DNA of 64,000 nucleotides. Source: Botrimarina mediterranea. GTDB lineage: Bacteria; Planctomycetota; Planctomycetia; Pirellulales; Lacipirellulaceae. The notes beneath the pieces are model-generated. The model did no database searches. It saw nothing but the letters and a program-made list of their open reading frames with translations, and had not been told where the DNA came from. The position numbers and the translations under genes were made by a program. The stretch spans positions 4,683,363 through 4,747,362 of the forward strand of contig NZ_CP036349.1 of NCBI RefSeq assembly GCF_007753265.1, written 5' to 3'. Positions 33,882 through 42,664 of the stretch are shown piece by piece (positions within the stretch are counted from its first letter, which is position 1; each line of letters begins with the position of its first letter).

Positions 33882-34538
33882 CTATGCGGCTGGCTTGAAG
33901 ACTCCAAAGACCGGTGCGACGACTGAAAAGAGAGTGAAGACGGCCAAGATGACTAACGCGACGATTGTCGTCGTCGCCAGGCGGTTGCTGATCTGTGGAG
34001 TCTCTGCGATTACCTCGGCCTGGTACTGCGGGGACACCACGCGGCGTGTCTTGCGGGCGAACGTGAGCCACCACAAGTAGGCAGCGAGGAGGCCGAAGCC
34101 GATCGCCATCGTTAAAATCAAGTTGCCAACAAAAGCGGCCAGACTCTCATTCTCCGTTGGGGCCACCGCGGCGGCTCCCCGGGCCGTCCCGACCACCGTC
34201 CAGACCACCGTAAGGGACGTAAGGGTCAGCGAGGCCGCCCAGAGGCCAATCGCTAGGCGCCCCCAACGATCCAGACGCCACAGCCGCCAACTGCCCCAGA
34301 GCATCACGGCGGACAGCACTTGGCCGTACACAAAGGTGGGCAAAGCATACTCTTCGAACTCAAATGAGCCAGCGAAGTAGAGCACCAGCGTCACCACTCC
34401 ACTCAGCAGCCCGGCGATACTAGACAAGCCCATCAGCGCCGCGATCGCCTTCAACGTCCGCTCGCGGCCGAGATGGCGCTGACGCTCAGCGACAACATCC
34501 GAAACAGCCGGAGCGGCCCTAGCGGCGAGTACGGTCAT
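33882..34538 (-). CDS. Membrane protein with about five transmembrane segments
   Basis: The 218-residue protein has a basic N-terminus (RHLGRERTLKA) and hydrophobic segments near 33-57, 67-85, 95-117, 130-157 and 190-212. The fourth ends in KTRRV. No catalytic motif is visible and the family is not recognised, although a simple four-to-five-helix plan like this is common in planctomycetes. It starts at ATG without a clear ribosome binding site. Confidence 0.75.
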   Translation of the reverse strand: MTVLAARAAPAVSDVVAERQRHLGRERTLKAIAALMGLSSIAGLLSGVVTLVLYFAGSFEFEEYALPTFVYGQVLSAVMLWGSWRLWRLDRWGRLAIGLWAASLTLTSLTVVWTVVGTARGAAAVAPTENESLAAFVGNLILTMAIGFGLLAAYLWWLTFARKTRRVVSPQYQAEVIAETPQISNRLATTTIVALVILAVFTLFSVVAPVFGVFKPAA

Positions 34539-34647
34539 CGGGGCCTGGGGGCTAGCGGCTCGTAGGCGTTCGTCGCCGAAAGAATAGGACCGCGAGTGTT
34601 CTCAAATCGGTCCGCAGCACACGCCTCACGCCTCAAGCGAAGCCTGT

Positions 34648-35397
34648 TCACCCCATCGCCGCCAGCGTCGCCTCGTCCACCTCGAAGTTCGCCGCGGCCT
34701 TTTGCACGTCGTCGTGGTCGTCGAGGGCTTCCATCAGCTTGATCGCCTTTTGGGCGTCGTCGCCGGAGAGCGTCACCGTGTCGTTGGGGACGTAGCCGAG
34801 CGACTGGCTGTCGGGCGTGAGGCCCTCGGCCTTATCGACCGCGGCGCAGAGGTCGTTGAACGACTCGACGGGGCACGTCACATGGAAGAAGTCGCCTTGC
34901 AGCGAGACGTCGTCGGCGCCCGCCTCGAGGACGATGTCCATCAGCGACTCTTCGTCGGTCTGGTCGGCGGGGATCGTGATGATCCCCTTGCGGGTGAACA
35001 TCCAGGCCGCGCAGCCCGTAGCGCCGAGCTTGCCGCCGGCCTTCTCGAAGACCTTGCGGATCTCAGGGGCGGTGCGGTTGCGGTTGTCGGTGAGGATCTC
35101 GACCATCACCATCACGCCCGAGGGGCCCTGCCCTTCGTAGACGACCTCTTCATAGTTGTCGCCGCCCGCCTCGCCCGAGCCCTTGGCGATCGCACGCTCG
35201 ATGTTGTCCTTGGGCATCGAGATCGCTTTGGCGTCGTTGATCGCGTAGCGGAGCTTGAGGTTGGTGTCCGGGTCCGATCCACCGGCCTTCGCCGCGACGA
35301 TGATCGCGCGGCTGAGCTTGCTCCACACCTTGCCGCGCTTGGCGTCGATGGCGGCTTTCTTGTGCGCGATGTTTGCCCAGTGGGAGTGTCCGGCCAT
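34648..35397 (-). CDS. yebC: YebC/TACO1 family protein
   Basis: YebC-family proteins were long annotated as transcriptional regulators; more recent work links some members to translation of difficult proline stretches. The 249-residue protein begins with the family signature MAGHSHWANIAHKKAAIDAK (1-20) and continues with the KLSRAI, PKDNIERAI and EILTDNRNRT segments, then the third domain with SFNDLCAAVDKAEG. The length and all three domains look complete. The ATG at 35397 is fixed by the conserved start. The gene is preceded by a terminator belonging to the upstream gene. Confidence 0.95.
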   Translation of the reverse strand: MAGHSHWANIAHKKAAIDAKRGKVWSKLSRAIIVAAKAGGSDPDTNLKLRYAINDAKAISMPKDNIERAIAKGSGEAGGDNYEEVVYEGQGPSGVMVMVEILTDNRNRTAPEIRKVFEKAGGKLGATGCAAWMFTRKGIITIPADQTDEESLMDIVLEAGADDVSLQGDFFHVTCPVESFNDLCAAVDKAEGLTPDSQSLGYVPNDTVTLSGDDAQKAIKLMEALDDHDDVQKAAANFEVDEATLAAMG

Positions 35398-35559
35398 GGG
35401 GGGATCGTCGGTTGGATTCGGCAGGCTAGGGAGGACGCCCCTTCGTTGAGGGCGTGAGCCGCGCTGGGGCGGCGAACCGCGTAGTTTCGCCGCCCGGCGT
35501 CCAGCCCGCAAGTCGGACTGCGGCAAGACGGCCACGACGCCCAACGGACAGCCCCAACG

Positions 35560-35595
35560 AAAAAACCCCGCCACGCCGGCAGGGGCGTGGCGGGG
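35560..35595 (-). terminator. Rho-independent terminator for the 35648 gene
   Basis: On the minus strand CCCCGCCACGCC and GGCGTGGCGGGG form a 12-bp stem followed by TTTTTT. It lies about 50 bases after the stop codon of the gene at 35648 and ahead of yebC. Confidence 0.9.
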
Positions 35596-35647
35596 CGGTG
35601 GCCGCTATCCGGCGGGAGAGCGGCCCTCTTGCCGATGGCAAGCCAAA

Positions 35648-36994
35648 TCAGTCGCGGATGTCGGTCGCCTCGATGCGGCCGGCGTTGCGGTCGGCGGCCG
35701 TCTCATACGAGCCATCCGCGGGGCCAGCTTGGGTCGCTTGGCCCGACCGGTAAGCCGGCTGAGGCGTTGCCGGGACCTGCTGCTGGGTATCGGTCACCGG
35801 CTTCGCGGCCGAGTACGACTGGTTGCTCGAAGTCGTCGCCGACTGAAGGCTCTCCGCCGAGGGCGCCTCGGGGCGGTCTGCCGACTCGTTGCTAGCGCTG
35901 TCGTTGGGCTGCGGCACGGGCGGCGGGGTCATCCGGTCGCTATCCGATTCGTTGCGATCGCGATCCTGTTGGTCTTGGTCACGATTGCGGTCGTTCTGCC
36001 ACTCGTCCTGCGGGGCGGCGGGCATCGGCTGCTGATTGCCGTCGTTCTGAGCGGCGCGTTCGGGGTAGTACTGACCGCCCTCTCCCGCCGTTACCGGCGT
36101 CACGGAGACAACCGTCACGAGCGTGCGGCGACCATCGATGCACATCCACTCTTGCTGACCGACGCTCGGGTGCTCTTCGCCCCAGCCGTGATTAGCGCCC
36201 TCGTGGTGCGAGGTCTGGCGGACATTCTGGCCTTGGCGACCCTCATTGTAATAGGCCTGTTGCTGGCCACGCTGGCCTTGGTAGCCGTCGTTGTAATAGG
36301 CCTGCTGCTGGCCCTGGTAAACGGGCTGGCCCGGCTGGTTGTTGTAGTACTGCCCACGCTGTGCGCCACGGTAACCAACCGAATACGGCTGGGCCTGCCA
36401 CTGCCCGCCTTGGTGGATCATCCACGTGTTCATCGGCGTGCGGTACCACCAGACGCCATTACGCTCGACAAAGCGCCACGACGCGTTGCGGTCCTCGTCG
36501 GTGAAGCGAGTATTCGACTGCGATCCAACAGCGGCGTCGGCACGCAATTGAGCCTCATCGTCCAGCTGAGCTTCGGCGTCGAGCTGCGGCGCTTCGTTGT
36601 CACGGTTCGCTTCATTGTCGCGATCGGCTTCCGCCGCCAGGTCCGTGTCCAACTCGTCGTCAGCACGATTCGCGACATCGTCGCCGGCTTGCTGCGCTTC
36701 GTCGGCGCGGTCGTCGGCTTCGTTCTGTGCTCGATCCGCGGCGTCATCCGCCGTGTCGATGGCTTGGTCGGTCGAGCTTTCAACGGCGTCGCCGGCGGTG
36801 TCCGAAGCATTGTCCGCGGCGTCGATCGCCGTGGCGGTCGCGTCGTTAGCCTCCTGAGCGGCCGTATCCACGGCGCCGGACGAGGCGTCGGTAGCGTCGG
36901 TCGCCGGCGCTGGCGGGTCAAGTTGTGCGAAGGTGGTGGCGGGGAGCGCCAGCATCAGCGCGGTCGCCATGGCGACTCCAATTGTCATCTTCAT
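35648..36994 (-). CDS. Exported Ala/Asp coiled-coil protein with Gln/Tyr repeats
   Basis: The 448-residue protein has a signal peptide (GVAMATALMLALPATTFAQ). A stretch of about 140 residues made almost only of Ala, Asp, Glu, Thr, Asn and Gln follows, with an 11-residue-like helical repeat (for example AIDTADDAADRAQNEADDRA), resembling LEA or apolipoprotein-type amphipathic helices. A short folded segment has many Trp/Tyr residues (WRFVERNGVWWYRTPMNTWM). Next come Gln/Tyr/Gly/Asn repeats (QGQQQAYYNDGYQGQRGQQQ) and a disordered Asp/Arg/Asn/Gln-rich tail. The family is not recognised; a matrix, cell-wall or stress role is a guess. The ATG at 36994 follows CAGGAG at about 10 bases. A strong terminator ends the gene. 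Confidence 0.8.
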   Translation of the reverse strand: MKMTIGVAMATALMLALPATTFAQLDPPAPATDATDASSGAVDTAAQEANDATATAIDAADNASDTAGDAVESSTDQAIDTADDAADRAQNEADDRADEAQQAGDDVANRADDELDTDLAAEADRDNEANRDNEAPQLDAEAQLDDEAQLRADAAVGSQSNTRFTDEDRNASWRFVERNGVWWYRTPMNTWMIHQGGQWQAQPYSVGYRGAQRGQYYNNQPGQPVYQGQQQAYYNDGYQGQRGQQQAYYNEGRQGQNVRQTSHHEGANHGWGEEHPSVGQQEWMCIDGRRTLVTVVSVTPVTAGEGGQYYPERAAQNDGNQQPMPAAPQDEWQNDRNRDQDQQDRDRNESDSDRMTPPPVPQPNDSASNESADRPEAPSAESLQSATTSSNQSYSAAKPVTDTQQQVPATPQPAYRSGQATQAGPADGSYETAADRNAGRIEATDIRD

Positions 36995-37153
36995 CGAACT
37001 AACTCCTGATGGTCGTGTGACCGGTGCGGTTCCAAACCGCTCGAACGGCAAGCTGCCTGGTTCGAGAATGTTCACGCCTCGGCGATCTTGCTTCGGCAAA
37101 AGAGGGGTGTCGCGTGCTCAGTCAGCAAACACTGCGCCAACCCGTGGGCGTGG

Positions 37154-37159
37154 TACGAT
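37154..37159 (+). promoter_or_regulatory. Putative -10 box TACGAT
   Basis: TACGAT in GGTACGATGACTG lies 40 bases before the ATG at 37199. Confidence 0.35.
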
Positions 37160-37198
37160 GACTGTAGCGGCTTTGAAGAATTCGTTGTAGGAACTCGG

Positions 37199-38524
37199 AT
37201 GCAGACGATTCGCACACTGATCACGATCGGGCTCGTTGCAACAGCGGCAGCGCTGCGTGGTGACGAGAACACCATTTCGATCCCGCCCGAACCGCCCGGC
37301 GGCACCGTCTACCAGCGCGTGAAGCAGATGCTGCCGCCGCATGTGGGCTGCGCCGTGATGGTGTTCGGCAAGGGCGCCAGCGGGAAGCCGATCGTCTTCA
37401 AGCACGGTTATGGCGCCTGTCGCTACCAGATCGAAGACGGCTCCAAGCCCGAGCCGATTACGCCGGCGACCACCTTCCGCGTCGCGTCGTTCACCAAGGT
37501 GCTGACCGCCGCCGCCGTGCTTAAGCTCGTCGACGATGAGAAGCTGTTGCTCGAAGACTCCGCGTTGAAATGGCTGCCCGGCCTTCCCGAGACGTTTCGC
37601 CCCGTGACAATCGGCATGATGCTCGACCACACGTCGGGCCTGCCGCCCTACCACGGATTGCTGAACATCCAGCAACTTCCCGAGGCAACCGACCTGAACG
37701 TGCTGCGGACACTTAGCCGGCTGCCGGACGCCGCGCTGACGTCGATGCATCCGCGCACGACCTACAACAACACCGCCTACGTCCTGCTAGGGCTCGTCGT
37801 GCAACAAGCGAGCGGCCAACCCTTCGCCGACTACCTGCGCGACGAGGTGCTCCACCCGGCGGGCATGGAGGGCAGCCTGCTTTTCGTCGAGGGCCTCAAC
37901 TCGCCGCCCAACCGCGCCTTCGGTCACCAGCCCGGCCCCGACATCGTCGTCCAGCAGACGCGGCAGCGGCTCCAGCAAATGATCGCCCTACGCGAGCGGA
38001 TCGCCCAGCAACAGGCGCAACCCAACGCGGCGATCGAACAGCAGATCCTCATGGCCCAGCGGCAACTTGCGGCCGTTCCCGACAATGCGGACTGGCACGA
38101 AGAGGACCAAGGACCTTACACGAGGCTCGGCGGCGACGGCGCCCTCTACACGTCCCTCAACGACCTCGAAGCCTTCCTCCACGCGGTGCGCGATCGCAAG
38201 GTCCCACTCTCTGAGGCTGGTTACGACCTGTGGATGACGCCCCGCGTCTCGCCGCCCGAGAACGACGGCTTCGGCGACTCACGCCGCGGCCGGACGTACG
38301 CCTGCGGTTGGATGGTCGATGAAAGGCTGGGCGAGCCGCGTTACTCGCACCGCGGCGCCACCAAGGGCTTTCGGCAAACGATCCAGTGGCTCCCCGAAAA
38401 TGATCGCGCGGTCGTCGTCCTGATGAACAGCGTCCCACCCGGTCCCGAAGGGCCCGAGTCGTGGGACGACGCGCTGATCGAAGCCCTCGGCGAGCGCGTG
38501 ATGCAGGTTGTACTGGGGGAATAG
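37199..38524 (+). CDS. Serine hydrolase, class C beta-lactamase family
   Basis: The 441-residue exported protein has a short signal peptide (TIRTLITIGLVATAAALRG) and a penicillin-binding-protein/beta-lactamase fold. It shows the nucleophile motif SxxK at Ser97-Lys100 (ASFTK), the YxN motif at Tyr189-Asn191 (TYNNTAY), DHTSGLP near 143-149, and an HRG third motif near the end (YSHRGATKGF). A helical insertion with AQQQAQPNAAIEQQILMAQR lies near 275-295. Its substrate could be a peptide, ester or peptidoglycan fragment; beta-lactamase activity should not be assumed. The ATG at 37199 gives the signal peptide. Confidence 0.9.
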   Translation: MQTIRTLITIGLVATAAALRGDENTISIPPEPPGGTVYQRVKQMLPPHVGCAVMVFGKGASGKPIVFKHGYGACRYQIEDGSKPEPITPATTFRVASFTKVLTAAAVLKLVDDEKLLLEDSALKWLPGLPETFRPVTIGMMLDHTSGLPPYHGLLNIQQLPEATDLNVLRTLSRLPDAALTSMHPRTTYNNTAYVLLGLVVQQASGQPFADYLRDEVLHPAGMEGSLLFVEGLNSPPNRAFGHQPGPDIVVQQTRQRLQQMIALRERIAQQQAQPNAAIEQQILMAQRQLAAVPDNADWHEEDQGPYTRLGGDGALYTSLNDLEAFLHAVRDRKVPLSEAGYDLWMTPRVSPPENDGFGDSRRGRTYACGWMVDERLGEPRYSHRGATKGFRQTIQWLPENDRAVVVLMNSVPPGPEGPESWDDALIEALGERVMQVVLGE

Positions 38525-38532
38525 CCACCCGC

Positions 38533-38641
38533 TACGAAGAAGGAAGGGAACCATTATGGCACGAAGAGCAGGAAGGTCGCCAATTCAAGACTGACCGGGC
38601 TCAAGAATCTTTCCTTTGTGTCCTTCGTGCCTTCGCGGTTC
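38533..38641. repeat. Word palindrome, GAAGGCACGAAGG word
   Basis: The left side has GAAGAAGGAAGGGAACC and GGCACGAAGAGCAGGAAGG; the right side has TTTCCTTTGTGTCCTTCGTG then CCTTCGCGGTTCG. The match of the arms is looser than at other loci. It lies between the convergent 37199 and 38662 genes. Confidence 0.7.
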
Positions 38642-38661
38642 GCTAAAATTGCCCCGCGAAC

Positions 38662-40908
38662 TCAGTTGGCGGGGGCCGTGGCGGACTCGACGACTTCGGC
38701 CTCTTCGGCGCGGCCGTTGGCGCGGAGGGCTTCGGCGAGTTCGTTGCGGAAGAAGTCGCGTTCCCAGAGTGAGAGTCGCTGCTCGTCGGACATCGCGATC
38801 GCCTGACGGAGGGATTCGATTCCTTTCTCAACTCGCCCCGCACGCAACTGCACGACGCCGAGATAGCCGCGTGATTCGCCTGCGCCGGGGCGGGTCCGCA
38901 CCGCGTCTCCGACGAGCCGCAGCGCGCGGCCGAGTCGATCAGGCGAGCGGCTGTCATGCCACGCCAGATAAGTCATCGCCGTCGCACTTTGCGGCCAAGC
39001 ATCGAGCGACGCTTCCAAAAGTTCGGCGGCGCGATCGGCGTCGCCCGGTTCGTTCCGCTGCAACAGCGCCGCGGCGAAGAGCTCGCTGGCTTGATGGAAT
39101 CGCTGGGAGCCGAACAGGCTTTCTTTGTCCGGCGCCGGCCAGCGTTTGAAGACCTGCTCGCAAACAGCGATGGCTTCCGCTGTCCGGCCCATATACAGCA
39201 AATCGAACACGACGCGGTACGCAATGAGTCCGTTGTCGGGCGACTGGCCTCGAGCCGCGGTGAGTATCCGCTGCGCTTCATCGGCAACGGCGTCGTCGAT
39301 CTGACCCGCCTTGACCTGCTGGTTGATGATCGCGCGCGCCAGCCTTGTCCGCAGGCCTGCGGTTACCGTCGCGTTTGGCTTGCCTTCAAGCCGATCGATC
39401 GCCGCTTCGAGCAACGCCCGCGCGGCGGCGTCGTGGCGATCGTTGAGCAGGTAGTCCGCCCAACTCGCGCACTCGTCCGCGATCGCCCCTGCTTGAACGT
39501 CTTGCTCCCAGGCCTGTTCGAGCAAGGCCAAGATGTAGACCGCGACTTCCTCCGGACGACCGATAAGGTATGCGATTGTCGCCGGCGCCAAGTTCTCTGC
39601 CGCGGGCGCTTCCGGGTCGGCTCGGTGCTCGTCGAGCCATTGGGAGGCCTCCGATCCGAAGCCGTCCTCGCGGCACAGCGCGGCGAGTTCGTCCCAGACA
39701 AGATCGAGACTGCCGAGCCGCTCGGTCCATTCCACACTATCGCTGAGCACTTCGCGAACCCGCCCCATGCGCGTCGCCAGTCTCAACCGCCTCGTCGCGG
39801 CGTCGGCGAACCGGTCGAGTTGGACCGGGTCGGCGGACGAGTAGGCGCTCAGGTGCCCTTCTACCGGTGATAGCCCGGCCGACAACTCTTCGATCAACGC
39901 GCCGCATGCGTTCCAGGCTGGTTCGAGCTGCCCCGCATCCACCCTCGCGTCGATCACTGCTAGCGCGAGCGCGACATTGTCGGGCGCCGCTGTCGCGTCC
40001 TTGGCGAGTTGATCGGCGGCGCGGTCGGACTGGTTGATCGTGTGCATCGCGTCGACATACACCGAGTACGCGCCTTCGGCCGCTTCATCGGCAGCTCCTG
40101 AGAGCTTGCCGATCGCCCGCTCCGCATGATCGATCGCCACGAGGGGCTCGTCGAGCGCCAGCGCTAGCCTTGATTGCAGCACAAGGACACGTGGCGTCTC
40201 GCCCTCTCGATCTCGCATCAACTCAATGGCGGACCCAGCGCGTGTCGGCTGAGCGGCGTCGAGGTGGAAGCCTGCGATCAGGTCCCAGCGATAGGCTTGT
40301 TTCAGTTCTTCGCCTTCGGTAGCCGCGACAACCCGCTGCATCAGATCGTACGCGCCAGAGGCCGCCGACAGGTCGCCACGCGAGGCGTAGGCGCTGCCGG
40401 CGTCCGCCCACAGCTGAGCCGCCTGCAAGGCTTGTTCGGGACCGAGCTTCGCTGTCAGTTCGGCTGCCGCACGGGTTAGTTCGGCGGCGTCTTGCCAAGT
40501 GGCGTCATCATCGGACTCGTCCGCCGCTTTGGCCAGCCGGCTCAACAACGCCGCATCTGCCCCGACGAATCGTGCCCGCCCGCGCAGTTCAGCGACTGCG
40601 TGCCGAGCGGCCGCCTCGGGATCGACCGATTCCAAGAGGTCGATCGCAGAGCGGTAGTCGTCCCATCGTGAGGGGTCCCATCGGACCACGCGCAACAAGA
40701 GCCTCGCCGCCTCGGCGGGATCGTTGCTTTTGAGGTCGTCATCGACCTGCGACGCCCACCCTTCCGCAACGGCACGATCGGCCTCCGAGACGGCCGGGAG
40801 ATCGGCTTGCGGAGGCGCCGCTGCTGCTAACGCCGCCGATAGCGACATCATCAAGAGCCGGGCGACAACCCTTCGCCAACCGCTCCGCCTGCCCCTCGCC
40901 GGGTTCAC
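38662..40908 (-). CDS. Large helical-repeat (TPR-like) protein
   Basis: The 748-residue protein has an N-terminal hydrophobic segment (about 13-32, ARLLMMSLSAALAAAA) that may be a signal peptide. Many Ala/Leu-rich helical pairs follow, with TPR-like patterns near the end (for example ESRGYLGVVQLRAGRVEKGI). The start is GTG and overlaps the stop codon of the upstream gene by four bases (GTGA), so translation is probably coupled to the HhH/H1-like protein. The function is unknown; a scaffold role is likely. It is the last gene of the nusA-infB-rbfA run. Confidence 0.82.
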   Translation of the reverse strand: MNPARGRRSGWRRVVARLLMMSLSAALAAAAPPQADLPAVSEADRAVAEGWASQVDDDLKSNDPAEAARLLLRVVRWDPSRWDDYRSAIDLLESVDPEAAARHAVAELRGRARFVGADAALLSRLAKAADESDDDATWQDAAELTRAAAELTAKLGPEQALQAAQLWADAGSAYASRGDLSAASGAYDLMQRVVAATEGEELKQAYRWDLIAGFHLDAAQPTRAGSAIELMRDREGETPRVLVLQSRLALALDEPLVAIDHAERAIGKLSGAADEAAEGAYSVYVDAMHTINQSDRAADQLAKDATAAPDNVALALAVIDARVDAGQLEPAWNACGALIEELSAGLSPVEGHLSAYSSADPVQLDRFADAATRRLRLATRMGRVREVLSDSVEWTERLGSLDLVWDELAALCREDGFGSEASQWLDEHRADPEAPAAENLAPATIAYLIGRPEEVAVYILALLEQAWEQDVQAGAIADECASWADYLLNDRHDAAARALLEAAIDRLEGKPNATVTAGLRTRLARAIINQQVKAGQIDDAVADEAQRILTAARGQSPDNGLIAYRVVFDLLYMGRTAEAIAVCEQVFKRWPAPDKESLFGSQRFHQASELFAAALLQRNEPGDADRAAELLEASLDAWPQSATAMTYLAWHDSRSPDRLGRALRLVGDAVRTRPGAGESRGYLGVVQLRAGRVEKGIESLRQAIAMSDEQRLSLWERDFFRNELAEALRANGRAEEAEVVESATAPAN

Positions 40909-41993
40909 TTTGGCTTCCGCTTGGCCGGCTTCTTGTCGGCGGCTTTCTTGGCGGCGGGTTTAGCCGACGCCTTCGTGGCGGGCTTTTTCTTCGCGGTGGA
41001 CGACGCCGCGGCGGGTTTCTTGGAGGCCGGCTTCTTCGCGGCCTGCGCGGCTTTCTTGGGCGCTGGCTTCTTCGTCTCAACCTTCTTCGCGGGCGCCTTG
41101 GCGGCGGGTTTCTTTTCGGGCGCCTTGTCCGGAGCTTTCTTGGCCGGCGCTGCCGGCTTGGTTGGCGTCGCCTTCGCTTTGGAATCGACAGCAGGGGTGG
41201 CGGCTTTCTTCGGCGGCGCCTTCTTGTCGTCCGATTCCTTCGGGCCCTTCTTGTCAGTGACGGGAGCCTTCGCGGCGGGAGCCTCCTCGGCCGGCGCCGG
41301 CTCTGGGGGCTTGGGCCTCTTCGGCAAGCGGTCCTTGCACGACGGGTCGAGTTCGGTCAGCAGCTTCTTCGCCGCCGCGCCGTAGGGATTGCGGCCGACT
41401 TCGACGCCCATCTCATGGAGCACGAGCATCGCCTCGACCCCCTTGCTCTTCGGGATTGCCCGCTCAAGGCCGGGGACAATGCCCTTCTTCGCTTCGGCCT
41501 CGGTGATGATTTCCATCACCTGCATCGCGATGAGAACGCCACCATTACAAGCGATCGCGTGCCCGGAGAGGCCGTTCTGCGTCGCGTAGCTGACCACGAA
41601 CGGCGTCACGCCGTCGAAGCCCTCGAGCGTCTTCACCGCTTGACCGAGGTTTTGCTTCTTGAGCTCTTCGAGATCGAACTTGTAGAAGGTCTCGAAGATG
41701 CTCTGCACCGTCCGCTTCAGGCGGTCGGCCGACCCGTTCGGGTCGCTCAGCACCTTCATGTGCTCGGCGAGTTCCGAGCGGGAACTGACGCGGACCTCGT
41801 TCCAGTCGTAGTAGGACGACTCGATCTCCGAAAACACCTTGTCCGCAACATCGGGGGGTGAGTTCTCCAGCAGCGTCGCGAACAGGATCGTCTCAAACAA
41901 CGCCCGCTGCGGCGGAGCCGTCGGCTTGTAGCGTTTCTTGAGGTCCGAGACGAGCTTCGTCAGTCGAGCGGCGCGGTTGGAAGCGGCGGCCAT
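40905..41993 (-). CDS. HhH-fold (endonuclease III-like) domain with histone H1-like tail
   Basis: The 362-residue protein has two parts. Residues 1-220 look like the helical fold of endonuclease III-type glycosylases: FETILFATLLENSPP at 33-47, LKRTVQSIFETFYKFDLEEL at 92-111, and EGFDGVTPFVVSYA at 124-137 where the enzymes have the hairpin GVGRKTA. The catalytic Lys and the following Asp are not present, and the iron-sulphur cysteines are missing. Residues 224-362 are almost only Lys, Ala and Pro (PKKAAQAAKKPASKKPAAAS), like histone H1 tails or bacterial H1-like proteins. DNA or RNA binding without catalysis is the likely role. It lies about 90 bases after rbfA. Confidence 0.8.
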   Translation of the reverse strand: MAAASNRAARLTKLVSDLKKRYKPTAPPQRALFETILFATLLENSPPDVADKVFSEIESSYYDWNEVRVSSRSELAEHMKVLSDPNGSADRLKRTVQSIFETFYKFDLEELKKQNLGQAVKTLEGFDGVTPFVVSYATQNGLSGHAIACNGGVLIAMQVMEIITEAEAKKGIVPGLERAIPKSKGVEAMLVLHEMGVEVGRNPYGAAAKKLLTELDPSCKDRLPKRPKPPEPAPAEEAPAAKAPVTDKKGPKESDDKKAPPKKAATPAVDSKAKATPTKPAAPAKKAPDKAPEKKPAAKAPAKKVETKKPAPKKAAQAAKKPASKKPAAASSTAKKKPATKASAKPAAKKAADKKPAKRKPK

Positions 41994-42082
41994 TGGCGGT
42001 CGGTATTGAGCGTTTTCAGCGGGAGTTGTTCGTCGGCCACGCGACGCGTGGCGGGGTCTCTGAAGAGGCGGCTTTCGACAGG

Positions 42083-42544
42083 CTAATCACGGGAATCGCC
42101 GGGGGAAGCCTCTTGCGGGTCTTCCCCCCCAATGTCTTCTGACAGATCGTCGGGGACCGCGTCGCCAGAGGGGGCGTCGGCCCCCGCCGCTGCGGGTTCG
42201 TCTTGGGGAAGGACCTCGGCCAGCATCTTCGCGATGGCGATCGACTTCTTGACGCCGTCGTCTAACTTGAAGACCAGCTTGGGGGTGTAGCGGGTGTCGA
42301 TCCGGTCGCCGATCTTGCTTTGCAGGTAGCCGGCAGAGCTTTCGAGCCCCTTGATCGCCAGATTCTGCTTCGCCTCGCTCCCCATCACTGAGACGTGCAC
42401 CTTGGCGTTACGCATATCGGGCGAAACCTCGACGCGCGTGACCGTGACGTTCGCCACCCGCGGGTCGCGCAGGCCAGTTAGGATCGTCATGCTGACGACT
42501 TCGCGGATCGCTTCGGCGGCTTTAAGGACTCGGCGGGAAGACAT
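42083..42544 (-). CDS. rbfA: Ribosome-binding factor A
   Basis: RbfA helps mature the 30S subunit and is needed for growth in the cold. The 153-residue protein has the single KH-like domain (SSRRVLKAAEAIREVVSMTI, then RVEVSPDMRNAKVHVSVMG, then LVFKLDDGVKKSIAIAKML) in residues 1-115. An acidic tail of about 38 residues follows and is not part of the core family. It is preceded by infB (about 120 bases), the standard order nusA-infB-rbfA. Confidence 0.95.
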   Translation of the reverse strand: MSSRRVLKAAEAIREVVSMTILTGLRDPRVANVTVTRVEVSPDMRNAKVHVSVMGSEAKQNLAIKGLESSAGYLQSKIGDRIDTRYTPKLVFKLDDGVKKSIAIAKMLAEVLPQDEPAAAGADAPSGDAVPDDLSEDIGGEDPQEASPGDSRD

Positions 42545-42664
42545 CGCAGGAGGCTTGAGGCTTGGGGTCGGGCTTGGGGACAGGTGGGGTGGCCCTCCGA
42601 GGGGCGGGACGCGTCAACCCTCGGGCCGAAACCCTGAGGAATCACGCCGCACAACACATGCCTG

